Source of the DNA: Thermosporothrix hazakensis
GTDB lineage: Bacteria; Chloroflexota; Ktedonobacteria; Ktedonobacterales; Ktedonobacteraceae
Length of the DNA: 49,540 nucleotides
Assembly: GCF_003253565.1 (NCBI RefSeq)
Contig: NZ_QKUF01000039.1
Coordinates: 1-49,540 of the forward strand
Direction of reading: 5' to 3'
Within the stretch, counting starts at the first letter, position 1. Each line of letters begins with the position of its first letter. Shown in pieces: positions 1 to 8,796 of this stretch. The notes beneath the pieces are model-generated. The model did not search any database, was not told where the DNA came from, and worked only from the letters and a program-made list of their open reading frames with translations. The translations under genes and the position numbers were made by a program.

Positions 1-221
1 GGAAATTGTTTGGCGAGCACAGCGCAATACCGCTGCAGGTCATTCCTGGAGACGCCGCGTGCATCCATCCAGAGGCGTAGGCACTTGTTGCGAATGAACT
101 GGGTGGTGCGGATGGCTTCCTCGATGGCGGCGAATTGCGCCTTTGACCCATCGAGCTTGTATTCGGAGATCAGCATCCCTTGCTCCTTGTTCTTCCTCAC
201 TATCTTCGTGTATTCTCGCAC
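1..221 (-). CDS. tnpB: TnpB (IS200/IS605 OrfB), N-terminal part, cut by window edge
   Basis: Read on the minus strand, this frame gives a typical TnpB N-terminus: KIVRKNKEQGMLISEYKLDG, then a stretch with TTQFIRNKCLRLW and NDLQRYCAVLAKQF. TnpB is the RNA-guided nuclease of IS200/IS605 transposons. The frame is closed upstream by TGA at 237-239. I chose GTG at 219-221 because AGAAGG lies about 8 bases before it; ATG at 174-176 is an alternative. The catalytic RuvC domain would lie outside the window to the left, so completeness cannot be judged. Confidence 0.85.
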   Translation of the reverse strand, partial: MREYTKIVRKNKEQGMLISEYKLDGSKAQFAAIEEAIRTTQFIRNKCLRLWMDARGVSRNDLQRYCAVLAKQF

Positions 222-286
222 AACGATTGCCTTCTGTCAAGCGAAGGGGAACGTTCTGACTCTGATGGCTTCCTGCGCCATCCATC

Positions 287-306
287 CCCCTGGCTTCAGC
301 CAGGGG
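287..306. repeat. Perfect hairpin near the TnpB 5' end
   Basis: Two 9-base arms, CCCCTGGCT and AGCCAGGGG, are separated by TC. Such short GC-rich hairpins are typical of the subterminal ends of IS200/IS605 elements. It sits 66 bases upstream of the TnpB start, so it is probably part of the element's left end. The outer boundary of the element could not be located. Confidence 0.6.
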
Positions 307-434
307 CCTTCTGCCGCTTTTTGGTAAAGATTGAGCGAGGAGGTCTCGATACACTGTTTGGAGGGTGTTTGCGTCGTAGTGAGGTTGTAAATACTCCATA
401 TATCCCTCATGGAGAAGGCAGGAGATACAAAAGT

Positions 435-806
435 ATGCTGTATTGGATGGTAGATATACCATTATACAAAAAGGAGAATCCTGATAAAAAGGAGTTTTAT
501 CCAGGTTTGACTAGCTATGTTTATAAAGAGCCCTGGGGCGAAGATGTGTGGTTCTTGGATGCTCCTTCCTATACATCTGGTACATCTGGATTTTCGGCCC
601 CCCCTGAGGAGCTTCCCAAAGGGACCTTACTGCATTTGAGCTTTTGTCCGCTATGGAAAGCCCCTTCTCATTCTACATATAGAAATTATATATACTCCTG
701 GGAGAGACCTGCCGATTTTGAGAGATGGTATGTTTGTATAACCAACTGGTTCCTTGAACAGCCTTCGGTGTCCCGGGATGATTTTGTATCAGTGATGGTG
801 TTCTAG
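435..806 (+). CDS. Small orphan protein of unknown function
   Basis: This is an open frame of 123 codons starting MLYWMVDIPLYKK. AGGAG lies about 11 bases before the ATG. It is rich in aromatic residues (W, Y, F), has no signal peptide or membrane segment, and is more AT-rich than its neighbours. I do not recognise a family. The same frame stays open upstream, toward the TnpB end, so the gene may have lost its original 5' part when the element inserted. It could also be non-coding DNA that is open by chance. Confidence 0.4.
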   Translation: MLYWMVDIPLYKKENPDKKEFYPGLTSYVYKEPWGEDVWFLDAPSYTSGTSGFSAPPEELPKGTLLHLSFCPLWKAPSHSTYRNYIYSWERPADFERWYVCITNWFLEQPSVSRDDFVSVMVF

Positions 807-891
807 TATAAAGAAGTATAGTATAGAGAAGCACGAATGAGCTGATAGAGCGGGTGGAAGGAGACGTAATTGCTGCATAAGTTGAAGTAGC

Positions 892-920
892 TTGACATTC
901 TTCTTTCCACTCGCTAGACT
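892..920 (+). promoter_or_regulatory. Promoter of the valS leader
   Basis: TTGACA at 892-897 and TAGACT at 915-920 are separated by 17 bases. Transcription would begin near 927, giving a leader of about 330 bases that contains the T-box element. Confidence 0.7.
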
Positions 921-939
921 AAAGAAACAACTGAAGAAA

Positions 940-1197
940 ACACTTTCTGGCGTCGATCAGGAGGAGTAGGGATAACGCCCGTTCAGAGAGGGAAAATCAA
1001 GGGCTGTGAGTTTTCCCCGGTTTTACTGTTATGCCGAAGGTCGCCTGTGAGCCTGGGAAGCACCTGTAGAGGGAATTCCCACGGTGTGCTCGTTATCGCA
1101 CAAATGAGGGTCAGCCTTCTCAAGAGAAGTGTTTGACCGAAGTAAGGTGGTACCACGAGCGTCCTTTCTCGTCCTTGACGAAGAAGGACTTTTTTTA
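940..1197 (+). promoter_or_regulatory. T-box riboswitch controlling valS
   Basis: The leader shows the T-box landmarks in order. These are a GGAGTAGG-like Stem I base near 963, AGAGAG at 985-990, a GGAAAA/TTTTCC apical stem (991-996 with 1011-1016) enclosing GGCTGTGAG, and the antiterminator box GGTGGTACCACG at 1146-1157. A terminator follows at 1161-1197. T-boxes bind the cognate tRNA and read through when it is uncharged. A GTC (valine) triplet at 1040-1042 is a candidate specifier codon and fits the downstream valS, but I assigned it by position only. Confidence 0.9.
1161..1197 (+). terminator. T-box attenuator terminator
   Basis: GTCCTTTCTCGTC (1161-1173) pairs with GACGAAGAAGGAC (1177-1189), with a mismatch, and is followed by a run of seven T. 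It is the alternative to the antiterminator formed by the T-box sequence just upstream. Confidence 0.85.
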
Positions 1198-1256
1198 TTG
1201 GTCAAAGATATTCCAAAGAACTTCTTTTTCTTTTTATCCATTATTCTGGAGGGGTC

Positions 1257-3980
1257 ATGGCTGAGCAGGAGAATACAGCAATTATACAGGCCTCGTCGGC
1301 TGCTGAGTTGCCAAAGGCCTATGAGCCGCAAGCGGTCGAGGGCAAATGGTATCGTTTCTGGGAAGAGGGTGGGTATTTTAAGCCTCGTCCCAGGCCGTCT
1401 GGAAAGCCGTTTGTCATCAGCATGCCGCCACCCAATGTGACCGGCGCCTTGCATCTGGGCCATGCGATTACGGCTACAATAGAAGATATTCTGATTCGCT
1501 ATCACCGCATGCGGGGAGATGACACGCTCTGGGTTCCCGGTGAGGATCATGCGGGCATTGCCACTCAGACCGTGGTGGAGCGCCAGCTTGCGAAAGAGGG
1601 CACAGACCGCCATCAGCTCGGACGCGAAGCGTTTATTGAGCGTGTCTGGCAGTGGGTGCATCAGTACAAACATCGCATTCAGGACCAGCATCGTCGCCTG
1701 GGGGCTTCCTGTGATTGGTCGCGCGAGCGCTTCACATTGGACGAAGGGCTTTCTAAAGCGGTGCGCGAGGTCTTTGTGACGCTCTATAACGAAGGCTTGA
1801 TCTATCGTGGTGAGCGCATCATTAACTGGTGTCCTCGCTGTATGAGTGCCCTATCTGATCTGGAAGTGAACCATGTTGATACACCGGGCAAGCTGACCTA
1901 TGTGCGCTATCCTCTCAAGCCGATTGAGGGCGAGACCGAGACGCGCTATATCAGCGTGGCAACAACGCGTCCTGAAACAATCCTCGGTGATACCGGTATT
2001 GCGGTCAATCCGAAGGACGAGCGCTATAAGGATCTGGTGGGTCGGGTCGCCATTCTGCCGATTATTGGTCGTGAGATCCTGATTGTGGCCGATGAGGCGG
2101 TTGATCCGAGCTTTGGTACCGGTGCGGTAAAAGTGACGCCCGCGCATGACCCGACTGACTTTGAGATCGGAATGCGGCATAATTTACCCGCGATTCAGGT
2201 GATTGGCTTTGACGCAATGATGACTGAGGAGGCCGGGCCATACGCGGGACAGGATCGCTATGAGGCGCGTAAGCATCTGGTGGCCGACCTTGAACAGCAA
2301 GGCTATGTCGTCAAGATCGAAGATTATACTATTCCTATCGGTCACTGTCAGCGCTGTGATACGGTGGTTGAGCCGTTGATCTCGAAACAGTGGTTCGTGA
2401 AGATGAAACCGCTGGCAACGCCTGCTATTGGTGCGGTGAAGGCGGGCCTGCTGCGCATTGTGCCTGAGCGCTTCAACAAGACCTACATGGACTGGCTGGA
2501 AAATATCCACGACTGGTGTATCTCGCGTCAGTTATGGTGGGGGCATCGTATCCCGGTCTGGTATTGTGATACCTGCGGTCAGATGACTGTCAGCCGGGAG
2601 GACCCAACTGAGTGCGCTCACTGCGGAAGTGACCAGATTCATCAGGATGAAGATGTGCTCGATACGTGGTTCAGCTCATGGCTCTGGCCGTTCAGCACGC
2701 TTGGCTGGCCTGATATCACGCCCGACTTGCAGCGCTTCTACCCGACGTCGGTGCTGGAGACGGGATACGACATTCTCTTCTTCTGGGTAGCGCGTATGGT
2801 CATGGCCGGTATTCACTTCCTGGGCGTGATCCCCTTCAACACCATCTACCTGCATGGGTTGGTGCGTGACGCGAAGGGTGAGAAGATGAGCAAATCAAAG
2901 AATAATGTTGTTGACCCGCTGGAAGTCATGGATAAGTTCGGCACGGATGCGCTGCGCTTCACTCTGGCAACCAGTAGCACCCCGGGCAATGACATGAAGC
3001 TCATCGAGGAACGCATTATCGGGAATCGCAACTTTGCGAACAAGATCTGGAACGCATCGCGCTTTGTGTTGATGACCACTGCCGAGATCGGCGGCGGCAT
3101 TCCCGATATTGCCGATTTGCAGCCTCAAACGCTGGCTGATCGCTGGATTCTGAGCCGCTTTACCGAGTTGACGCGCTCTGTGAGCCGCCTGATAAATGAC
3201 TTTCAGCTTGGTGAGGCTGGCCGCCAGATCAACGATTTCTTCTGGTCCGACTATTGTGACTGGTATGTAGAGATTGCAAAAGTGCAGATGCAGGGTGATG
3301 AGGCAGCACGGAAGAATACCGCTGCCATTTTGCGCGCGGTGCTGGATCAGAGCCTGCGCCTGCTTCATCCCTATATGCCATTTGTGACTGAAGAAGTCTG
3401 GCAGCATCTCTATCGTCTGACTGAGCCTGATCAGTCGCTCTGGCCTTCGTCTGCGTTGATCGTGGCTCCCTGGCCACAGGTGCATCAGCGGTTTGTGGAT
3501 GAGGCTGCTGAGCAGGATTTCAGCCTGCTTCAGGAAGTGATCACGCGCATTCGTGATGCACGAAACCAGATGAATGTGGAGCCTGCACGCCGTATTCCGG
3601 TGATTATGGCGGTGGGCGATAAGCTCACGATGTTTGAGGAGCAGGTTCCATTGATCGAGTTCCTGGCCCGCACGCAGAAGCCAGAACTGCATTTTGCGCT
3701 TTCGCAGAAGATTGAGCAGGCTATGGGGCTGCTGGCTGGGAACGTCGAGATCTATCTGCCGCTTGCCGGTATGGTGGATATCGCGAAAGAGCTTGAGCGT
3801 CTTGAGAAGGAGATTGCTCAGGCCAAACAGGAGGTTTCGCGTGTTCAGGGCAAGCTGTCCAATCAGAACTTTGTGACGAAAGCCAAGCCCGAAGTTGTAG
3901 CGAAGGAGCGCGAGAAGCTGGCCGCCGCCGAAGAGCGTGTGAGCAAGCTGCTTGAGCGCCATGCACAGCTTGCAGGCTAA
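1257..3980 (+). CDS. valS: Valyl-tRNA synthetase
   Basis: ValRS charges tRNA-Val in the cytoplasm. The 907-residue protein is normal in length. It has the class I signature NVTGALHLGHA (HLGH at residues 66-69) and KMSKS at 543-547. A CPxC/CxxC cysteine set between them fits the zinc-binding insertion, and the editing domain carries TTRPETILGDTGIAV. The C-terminus is an E/K-rich coiled-coil arm (about 835-905), as usual for ValRS. GGAGGGG precedes the ATG. Expression is controlled by the T-box leader upstream, and a terminator follows the stop. Confidence 0.98.
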   Translation: MAEQENTAIIQASSAAELPKAYEPQAVEGKWYRFWEEGGYFKPRPRPSGKPFVISMPPPNVTGALHLGHAITATIEDILIRYHRMRGDDTLWVPGEDHAGIATQTVVERQLAKEGTDRHQLGREAFIERVWQWVHQYKHRIQDQHRRLGASCDWSRERFTLDEGLSKAVREVFVTLYNEGLIYRGERIINWCPRCMSALSDLEVNHVDTPGKLTYVRYPLKPIEGETETRYISVATTRPETILGDTGIAVNPKDERYKDLVGRVAILPIIGREILIVADEAVDPSFGTGAVKVTPAHDPTDFEIGMRHNLPAIQVIGFDAMMTEEAGPYAGQDRYEARKHLVADLEQQGYVVKIEDYTIPIGHCQRCDTVVEPLISKQWFVKMKPLATPAIGAVKAGLLRIVPERFNKTYMDWLENIHDWCISRQLWWGHRIPVWYCDTCGQMTVSREDPTECAHCGSDQIHQDEDVLDTWFSSWLWPFSTLGWPDITPDLQRFYPTSVLETGYDILFFWVARMVMAGIHFLGVIPFNTIYLHGLVRDAKGEKMSKSKNNVVDPLEVMDKFGTDALRFTLATSSTPGNDMKLIEERIIGNRNFANKIWNASRFVLMTTAEIGGGIPDIADLQPQTLADRWILSRFTELTRSVSRLINDFQLGEAGRQINDFFWSDYCDWYVEIAKVQMQGDEAARKNTAAILRAVLDQSLRLLHPYMPFVTEEVWQHLYRLTEPDQSLWPSSALIVAPWPQVHQRFVDEAAEQDFSLLQEVITRIRDARNQMNVEPARRIPVIMAVGDKLTMFEEQVPLIEFLARTQKPELHFALSQKIEQAMGLLAGNVEIYLPLAGMVDIAKELERLEKEIAQAKQEVSRVQGKLSNQNFVTKAKPEVVAKEREKLAAAEERVSKLLERHAQLAG

Positions 3981-3995
3981 GACGAACGAAGAGGA

Positions 3996-4036
3996 AGGCT
4001 CTCTCTTGCCTCATGCGGGTGAGGGAGGGCTTTTTT
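3996..4036 (+). terminator. Terminator of valS
   Basis: A GGCTCTCTC arm pairs (with G-U pairs) with GAGGGAGGGC and is followed by TTTTTT. It starts 16 bases after the valS stop. Confidence 0.7.
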
Positions 4037-4042
4037 ACAGGC

Positions 4043-4071
4043 TTGACTTTTTGAATGGCAGCAACTATACT
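4043..4071 (+). promoter_or_regulatory. Strong promoter in the valS-RNHCP gap
   Basis: TTGACT at 4043-4048 and TATACT at 4066-4071 are separated by 17 bases. It starts just after the valS terminator. No coding frame begins for more than 500 bases, so it probably drives a non-coding RNA, and perhaps the downstream gene by read-through. Confidence 0.65.
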
Positions 4072-4077
4072 CAAAAC

Positions 4078-4287
4078 AGTTTACATTACCTCTCACTAGA
4101 AAGGACTGGCCTTTTTGATGCAAGTCCGCTTTTTCAGGAGCACTGAGAGCCGTTAAGGCGCAGGCAAAGACAATCAAGAACATACAATCGAGAAGCTGGG
4201 GCACAACTCGAATTAGTGCCTGACCCCGCTCTATGTGCGGATCTCGTTGTATACTCATAAAAAGACAAACGGAATAGTTTGCTTTTT
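4078..4287 (+). ncRNA. Candidate structured small RNA
   Basis: There is no convincing reading frame here, but there is a promoter in front and strong pairing inside. ATACAA-CGAGA (4182-4193, one bulge) pairs with TCTCGTTGTAT (4242-4252). Inside it AGC-GGGG-CAC (4194-4204) pairs with GTG-CCCC-GCT (4216-4230). The RNA can end at AAAAAG-CAAAC/GTTTGCTTTTT (4259-4287). An earlier hairpin, GGACT/AGTCC followed by TTTTT (4103-4134), could end a shorter product. The rod shape and about 210-base length resemble 6S RNA, but I cannot assign a family. Confidence 0.5.
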
Positions 4288-4308
4288 GTGGCGCTTCTTC
4301 CTATGAGA

Positions 4309-4340
4309 AGGCGTCTCTTTTCCTGTACGCCTCTTTTTTT
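4309..4340 (+). terminator. Second terminator in the valS-RNHCP gap
   Basis: AGGCGT (4309-4314) pairs with ACGCCT (4327-4332) and is followed by a T-rich run to 4340. Its left arm overlaps another possible hairpin (4291-4314), so the two could be mutually exclusive. Confidence 0.5.
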
Positions 4341-4603
4341 ACTCCTCAGTGCTTTCCCCGCATAAACTTTCACTCGTTTTTCTATCCTGTTTTGACTGAT
4401 GTTTCCGGGCCTTTTTCTGCCTTTTTTCAACAGGTTTTAAGGACAAGGCAGGATATAGTAGTTTTTCATGTTTAAAATACAGAAAGGGTGTTGTATGTTT
4501 AACGCAAAAATGCAGTTTGCGGTAGCGCTTGTTCTTCGTTCGTCGCTGTTGAGCGACTTCATTGATCGTCAGTTGTCAGGCACAAAAAGAAGAAGGATTT
4601 CCA

Positions 4604-5140
4604 TTGAAGCAATACCGCAAGCAAGGCAAGAAATTTCTGCATCTGGAAGATGCGATTGCGTTAGACATTTATGATGGTGAAGACGCCGAAGACTTCAAGG
4701 GCTCGACTCGTGTTGATGCAAAGAGGAAGCAGAAGCCCCGTCATTCGGTGAAAGAAGAGGTGTTTAAGTGCAGGCATTGTAAACGCTTTGTCTGCCCGTT
4801 GCCCAGTGGTGGCAAGCACCGTAATCATTGTCCATTCTGTCTCTACTCCCGACATGTGGATGCAAAGAAACCGGGAGATCGTCTGAGTGAGTGTGGCTCG
4901 GTGATGCAGCCAGTTGCCCGTTTCGTCAGGAATGCGGGTGAAGATGTGCTGGTTCATCGCTGCCTGGGCTGTGGTGTGGAGCGCTTTAATCGTATCGCAG
5001 CGGATGATGATTATGAGCTGATGCTTTCGTTGCCTCAGGTGCCTCCCCGGACGGCGCGAGAGGTCAAGATGCAGCAGCTTGAGGAGTGGCTGGATGAGCA
5101 GTATGTGCAGAGCCTGCCCGATTGGGCAGACGTTGGTTAG
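4604..5140 (+). CDS. RNHCP-domain protein
   Basis: The middle of this 178-residue protein carries the motif that names the family: RNHCPFCLYSRHVD. It also has CRHCKRFVC before it and HRCLGCG after it, so two zinc knuckles are likely. The molecular function of RNHCP proteins is not established. I chose the TTG start at 4604 because AGAAGGA lies 7 bases before it. An in-frame TTG at 4562 lacks such a site, and there is no in-frame ATG near the 5' end. The N-terminus is basic and the C-terminus acidic. It faces the lipoprotein gene tail to tail. Confidence 0.85.
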   Translation: MKQYRKQGKKFLHLEDAIALDIYDGEDAEDFKGSTRVDAKRKQKPRHSVKEEVFKCRHCKRFVCPLPSGGKHRNHCPFCLYSRHVDAKKPGDRLSECGSVMQPVARFVRNAGEDVLVHRCLGCGVERFNRIAADDDYELMLSLPQVPPRTAREVKMQQLEEWLDEQYVQSLPDWADVG

Positions 5141-5188
5141 TGTGGCTGCTTCCCACCTGATCGTTTGATCCAGCCCTGTTTGATTATG

Positions 5189-5226
5189 TGCCCTCTCTTG
5201 TACCATGCTCAGACAAGAGAGGACAC
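5189..5226. terminator. Hairpin between convergent genes
   Basis: CCTCTCTTGT pairs with ACAAGAGAGG, extended by GTG/CAC at the base. It lies between the RNHCP and lipoprotein stops and has no clear T run on either strand, so it could act weakly in both directions. Confidence 0.5.
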
Positions 5227-5243
5227 ATTATACTTGTTTGTGG

Positions 5244-6467
5244 TCACGTAAGGGGTTGTTGCAGGATAGGGATCACCAATTGCCAGGAGTTTCCCCCATC
5301 AAAGCTCTGATACAGGACAGTCTCCGACTGGGCGTAGGCGAGGAGCCAGCCTTTTTGTGGCGTGGCGAATTGAAGTTGCGCAATGGAGGTGAGCGGTCGT
5401 TGGGGGGTAAAGGAGGTTCGTTTCCAGGAGAGAGCGCTGTCTTGTGTCACATAGAGCTCTACCCCCTGATTGGTCAGGCCTGCTGCCCAGATGGAGCGGG
5501 GACCGAGCGTGGCCAGCGCGGTCGCGATTCCCGGAATAGGAGTTGTGCGCTGCCAGGTATTGCCTCCATCATGCGTGAGGTACAGGTTGAGAATAGCTGT
5601 CCCCGGGATTACAAAACTGACGGGAAGAATACCATCCTGCTTATTCAGAAAAATGGGAGAGTGAATGGTGATATGTTCATGCCTCTTGAGTGGAAAGGGC
5701 AGCGTTTGTTTTTGCCAGGTCTGACCGCCATCTTGCGTCTTGCAGTACAAGGCAGAGCCGATAAGCCAGCCTGTGGAGGGAGAGATAAACGAGAAGCTGG
5801 ATTTCAGGCCGTTCGGGATGTTCTGCTTGTTGGCTCTGGTATCTGGCCGTGAGGCGGGCGTCCAGGTTGCACCACCATCTCTGGTTTGCAGGAGTTCGAG
5901 TTCGGAAGCATGCTGATGGGGATTATTTCTCTCAAGGAGTAGCCAGCCAATTTGTGGCGTCAGGAAAGAAATCTGTCGCACAATGGCATTCTGTATAGAG
6001 AGAGTAATGTGTTGCCAGGTATCCCCACCGTCGAGAGTACGCGTGATGAGAATGCCGCCACGCATGGTTGTGATAGGCCAGACGACCCAGGCATGCTGCA
6101 TATCAAGGAAGGTTGCGGTATGAATATACGATGAGTCAGATGAAGAGGAGGCTGTGTGTGGTGGCGTGACTTCCTGCCAGGAGGTAGGGCCGTGTGTGGT
6201 GCGTAAAACGCGAACGCCATCAGCGCTGGTGCTCCAACCGTGGAACTCGTCAAACATATGGAGATTGAGCAATGAGAGACGTTCATTTGCGGGAGTATTA
6301 AGCGGTCGGGGGGAAGAAGGGGAAGAGGAGGGTGTGCGAGACGGTTGCTGGCAGGCCGGAAGAAAAAGAAGGCTACCAAGCAAGAGAAACGAGAGCCAGG
6401 TTGTACGCGAAAACGATTGAGAGCAGCAGCGTTGCAGCCTCCCTGTGCGGAATGGTGGAATATGCAT
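5244..6467 (-). CDS. Lipoprotein with BNR/YCF48-type repeats
   Basis: The protein (407 residues) begins with a basic segment and a hydrophobic signal ending in a lipobox, LPAC, with Cys at about 39. A Ser/Pro-rich linker follows, so it should be exported and lipid-anchored. It then carries six repeats of the pattern xxxDGGxTW (for example RTLDGGDTW, KTQDGGQTW, LTHDGGNTW, QSFDGGNSW). These are Asp-box repeats that build a beta-propeller like sialidases and the photosystem II factor YCF48. No sialidase active site was found, so a binding or scaffold role is more likely. The start at 6467 is preceded by AAAGGA; an ATG eight codons upstream lacks a ribosome site. Confidence 0.8.
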   Translation of the reverse strand: MHIPPFRTGRLQRCCSQSFSRTTWLSFLLLGSLLFLPACQQPSRTPSSSPSSPRPLNTPANERLSLLNLHMFDEFHGWSTSADGVRVLRTTHGPTSWQEVTPPHTASSSSDSSYIHTATFLDMQHAWVVWPITTMRGGILITRTLDGGDTWQHITLSIQNAIVRQISFLTPQIGWLLLERNNPHQHASELELLQTRDGGATWTPASRPDTRANKQNIPNGLKSSFSFISPSTGWLIGSALYCKTQDGGQTWQKQTLPFPLKRHEHITIHSPIFLNKQDGILPVSFVIPGTAILNLYLTHDGGNTWQRTTPIPGIATALATLGPRSIWAAGLTNQGVELYVTQDSALSWKRTSFTPQRPLTSIAQLQFATPQKGWLLAYAQSETVLYQSFDGGNSWQLVIPILQQPLT

Positions 6468-6655
6468 CGTTGCATCCTTTGCCCCAGACATTGCCGCAGC
6501 ATATATGCTGTTCTTATTACAATGGCTGGAAACTTCATAGAACTGTTATGAAAGGAAACGATCAAAGGTACTGTACGTATTATGCCATATTGGGTGCTTA
6601 ATTTGAATTGTTGTGGTAATTTTGGTGCATGTTTTTCCCTGGAAGAGGAAGGAAT

Positions 6656-6684
6656 GCAGGGAAAACCTGCCAGGCTCTCCCTGC
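6656..6684 (-). terminator. Hairpin downstream of the ABC exporter gene
   Basis: GCAGGGA and TCCCTGC form a 7-base stem about 57 bases past the transporter stop. The T run is weak. Confidence 0.3.
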
Positions 6685-6740
6685 TTCTGGAGTGATACTA
6701 TGCCATTTATCCCCTGCCTGAAGACAGAGACTTTCTGGTG

Positions 6741-8648
6741 CTATGCAGTAATGCCGTGTGTATGAACGAACTGTTCGTTATAGAGGTGAGCGTACAGGCC
6801 ACCTTTTGCCAGTAATTCCTGATGAGTTCCCTGTTCAACGATTCTGCCTTTGTCCATAACCAGGATGAGATCTGCGGCCAGAATGGTTGAGAGACGATGG
6901 GCAATCGCGATCGTTGTGCGCCCTTTCATCAGAGGATCGAGCGCTGCTTGAATCAGACGTTCGGAATGTGTATCAAGCGCGCTTGTAGCCTCATCGAGTA
7001 TCAGGATACGTGGATTTTTCAGGATCACACGGGCAATCGCAATACGTTGCTTTTCGCCGCCAGAGAGCTTATAGCCCCTCTCTCCAACAACCGTATCGTA
7101 ACCGTTTTCAAGCTCCATAATACGATCATGAATTGCGGCGGCTTTGGTGGCTGCAATAATTTCCTCTTCGGTTGCGTCCTGCTTTGCATAGAGCAGATTT
7201 TCACGAATAGACGCATGGAAGAGATAAGTTTCCTGTGTGACCATGCCAATAAGCTCGCTTAATGAGTTCAGCGAGATATCTCGGACATCATGTCCATCGA
7301 TCTGCACGGAACCACTATCAACATCATAGAGGCGTGGCAGCAGGTATGTTGTTGTTGTTTTGCCTGCTCCACTCGGGCCAACTAGCGCGGCCAGTTGGCC
7401 GGGTTTAATTGTAAAAGAGACGGAGTGCAGAGCTGTATGATGAAGCTCGCGAGGAGCATTTCCATTCAGCCCGGGATCGGATGTCTCTGCATTTGACTGT
7501 CCCTTATAGGTAAAGGTGACATTTTGAAAGCGAACGTCACCTTTCACCTCTTCTGGTTTGAGTTCCAGGGCTTCGGGCTTGTCCTTGATCTCAATTGGCA
7601 GATCCAGATACTCGAATATGCGCTCGAAAAGAGCAAGAGCACCCTGGATCTCAACCTGAATGTTCAGGAGCTGTCCGATCGGGAAGAAAAGGCGGCTTTG
7701 GAGCGTGGTAAAGGTGACGATAGCGCCGAGGCTGAGCGGCTGCCCGAGGAAATTCACATGCTGGATAATCTGCCAGCCCGCTATCAGATAGACAATTGCT
7801 GGAGTGATAGAAAAGAATATACCGATAAACATAAAAAACCAGCGTCCGATCATTTGCTGTCTGATTTCCAGTTTTGCCAGATGCTGGTTTTCGTTTTCAA
7901 AGCGCTCTCGTGCATATTCCTGACGCCCGAAGGTTTTCATCAAGAGGATACCACTGACGGAAAGCGTTTCCTGCATCATTGCCGTCAGCTCGGCCATGCT
8001 CTTCTGGGTTTCTTTGCTGGTTTCACGTCGAATATTCCCTACTTTATAGGTAATCCAGAGAAAGAGGGGCAAGAGACCAAGTGAAACAAAGGTCAGCAAC
8101 GGGCTAACAATAAACATCGCGATAACTGTGCTGATAGTTGTGGAGAGGTTTGAAATGATGCTTGGAGCGGTGTTTGTGACAACATTCTGCACACCCCCGA
8201 CATCGTTTGAAAGTCGGGACTGGATTTCGCCTGTTCGCGTACTGGTGAAGAAGCGCAGGGACATCCGCTGCAAATGGCTGTACAGCCTGTTGCGGAAGTC
8301 TCGCATTACGTTCTGCCCGATTGTATTATTCAGATAAGATTGGCCAACGCCAACGATCCCCGAGACGATAGGAGTGACAACCATAATGGCTACATAGATG
8401 AAGAGCAAATGCATATCGCGGCGTGCAAAGATTGCATCATCGAGAATGCGCTGAATCATTAAAGGATTGATAAGCCCGAGTAGGGTGGTTGTCAGGATTG
8501 CCCCAAGCACCAGAAGGACCTGCATTTTGTACGGGCGGAATGATGCGATGACACGTCGTACAGTATGGGCATCTGTTTTGTGGCCCCGGGCTTTCTGTTC
8601 CTCATAATACGCTCTCATCCTCCCACCATGCATACCATGAATAGACAT
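6741..8648 (-). CDS. ABC exporter (fused membrane and ATPase domains)
   Basis: This is a 635-residue half-transporter of the MsbA/multidrug type that works as a dimer in the membrane. An N-terminal six-helix domain spans about residues 40-320. It is followed by an ATPase with Walker A GPSGAGKT (424-431), Q-loop Q472, signature LSGGE (528-532) and LDEATSALD (551-559), with the switch His in IAHRLST. All catalytic residues are present. GAGGAGGA lies before the ATG. The substrate cannot be read from the sequence. It is probably transcribed alone. Confidence 0.95.
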   Translation of the reverse strand: MSIHGMHGGRMRAYYEEQKARGHKTDAHTVRRVIASFRPYKMQVLLVLGAILTTTLLGLINPLMIQRILDDAIFARRDMHLLFIYVAIMVVTPIVSGIVGVGQSYLNNTIGQNVMRDFRNRLYSHLQRMSLRFFTSTRTGEIQSRLSNDVGGVQNVVTNTAPSIISNLSTTISTVIAMFIVSPLLTFVSLGLLPLFLWITYKVGNIRRETSKETQKSMAELTAMMQETLSVSGILLMKTFGRQEYARERFENENQHLAKLEIRQQMIGRWFFMFIGIFFSITPAIVYLIAGWQIIQHVNFLGQPLSLGAIVTFTTLQSRLFFPIGQLLNIQVEIQGALALFERIFEYLDLPIEIKDKPEALELKPEEVKGDVRFQNVTFTYKGQSNAETSDPGLNGNAPRELHHTALHSVSFTIKPGQLAALVGPSGAGKTTTTYLLPRLYDVDSGSVQIDGHDVRDISLNSLSELIGMVTQETYLFHASIRENLLYAKQDATEEEIIAATKAAAIHDRIMELENGYDTVVGERGYKLSGGEKQRIAIARVILKNPRILILDEATSALDTHSERLIQAALDPLMKGRTTIAIAHRLSTILAADLILVMDKGRIVEQGTHQELLAKGGLYAHLYNEQFVHTHGITA

Positions 8649-8796
8649 AGAATAAGGTCCTCCTCACCTGCTTCTAAAAAGATTGCCCTTTTTTGAAAAC
8701 AAGAAAAATTCATATGAGGCAGGCGCTTTCGGCGCGGCCCCATATGAGGATTCTACTCTGATGGAACGGAAAAGCCACTGACCTGCCGAACGGTTC

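Noticed and set aside
2895..3962. Long open frame on the minus strand inside valS
   Set aside because: It runs opposite a clear ValRS with all motifs and has no protein-like features; it is a shadow of the gene.
4078..4287. SRP RNA or RNase P RNA
   Set aside because: The conserved SRP (GGAAGGAAGCAGC-like) and RNase P motifs are absent.
4468..4674. Open frame before the RNHCP gene starting at 4468
   Set aside because: It runs into the RNHCP gene in a different frame and shows no family; a leader peptide cannot be excluded.
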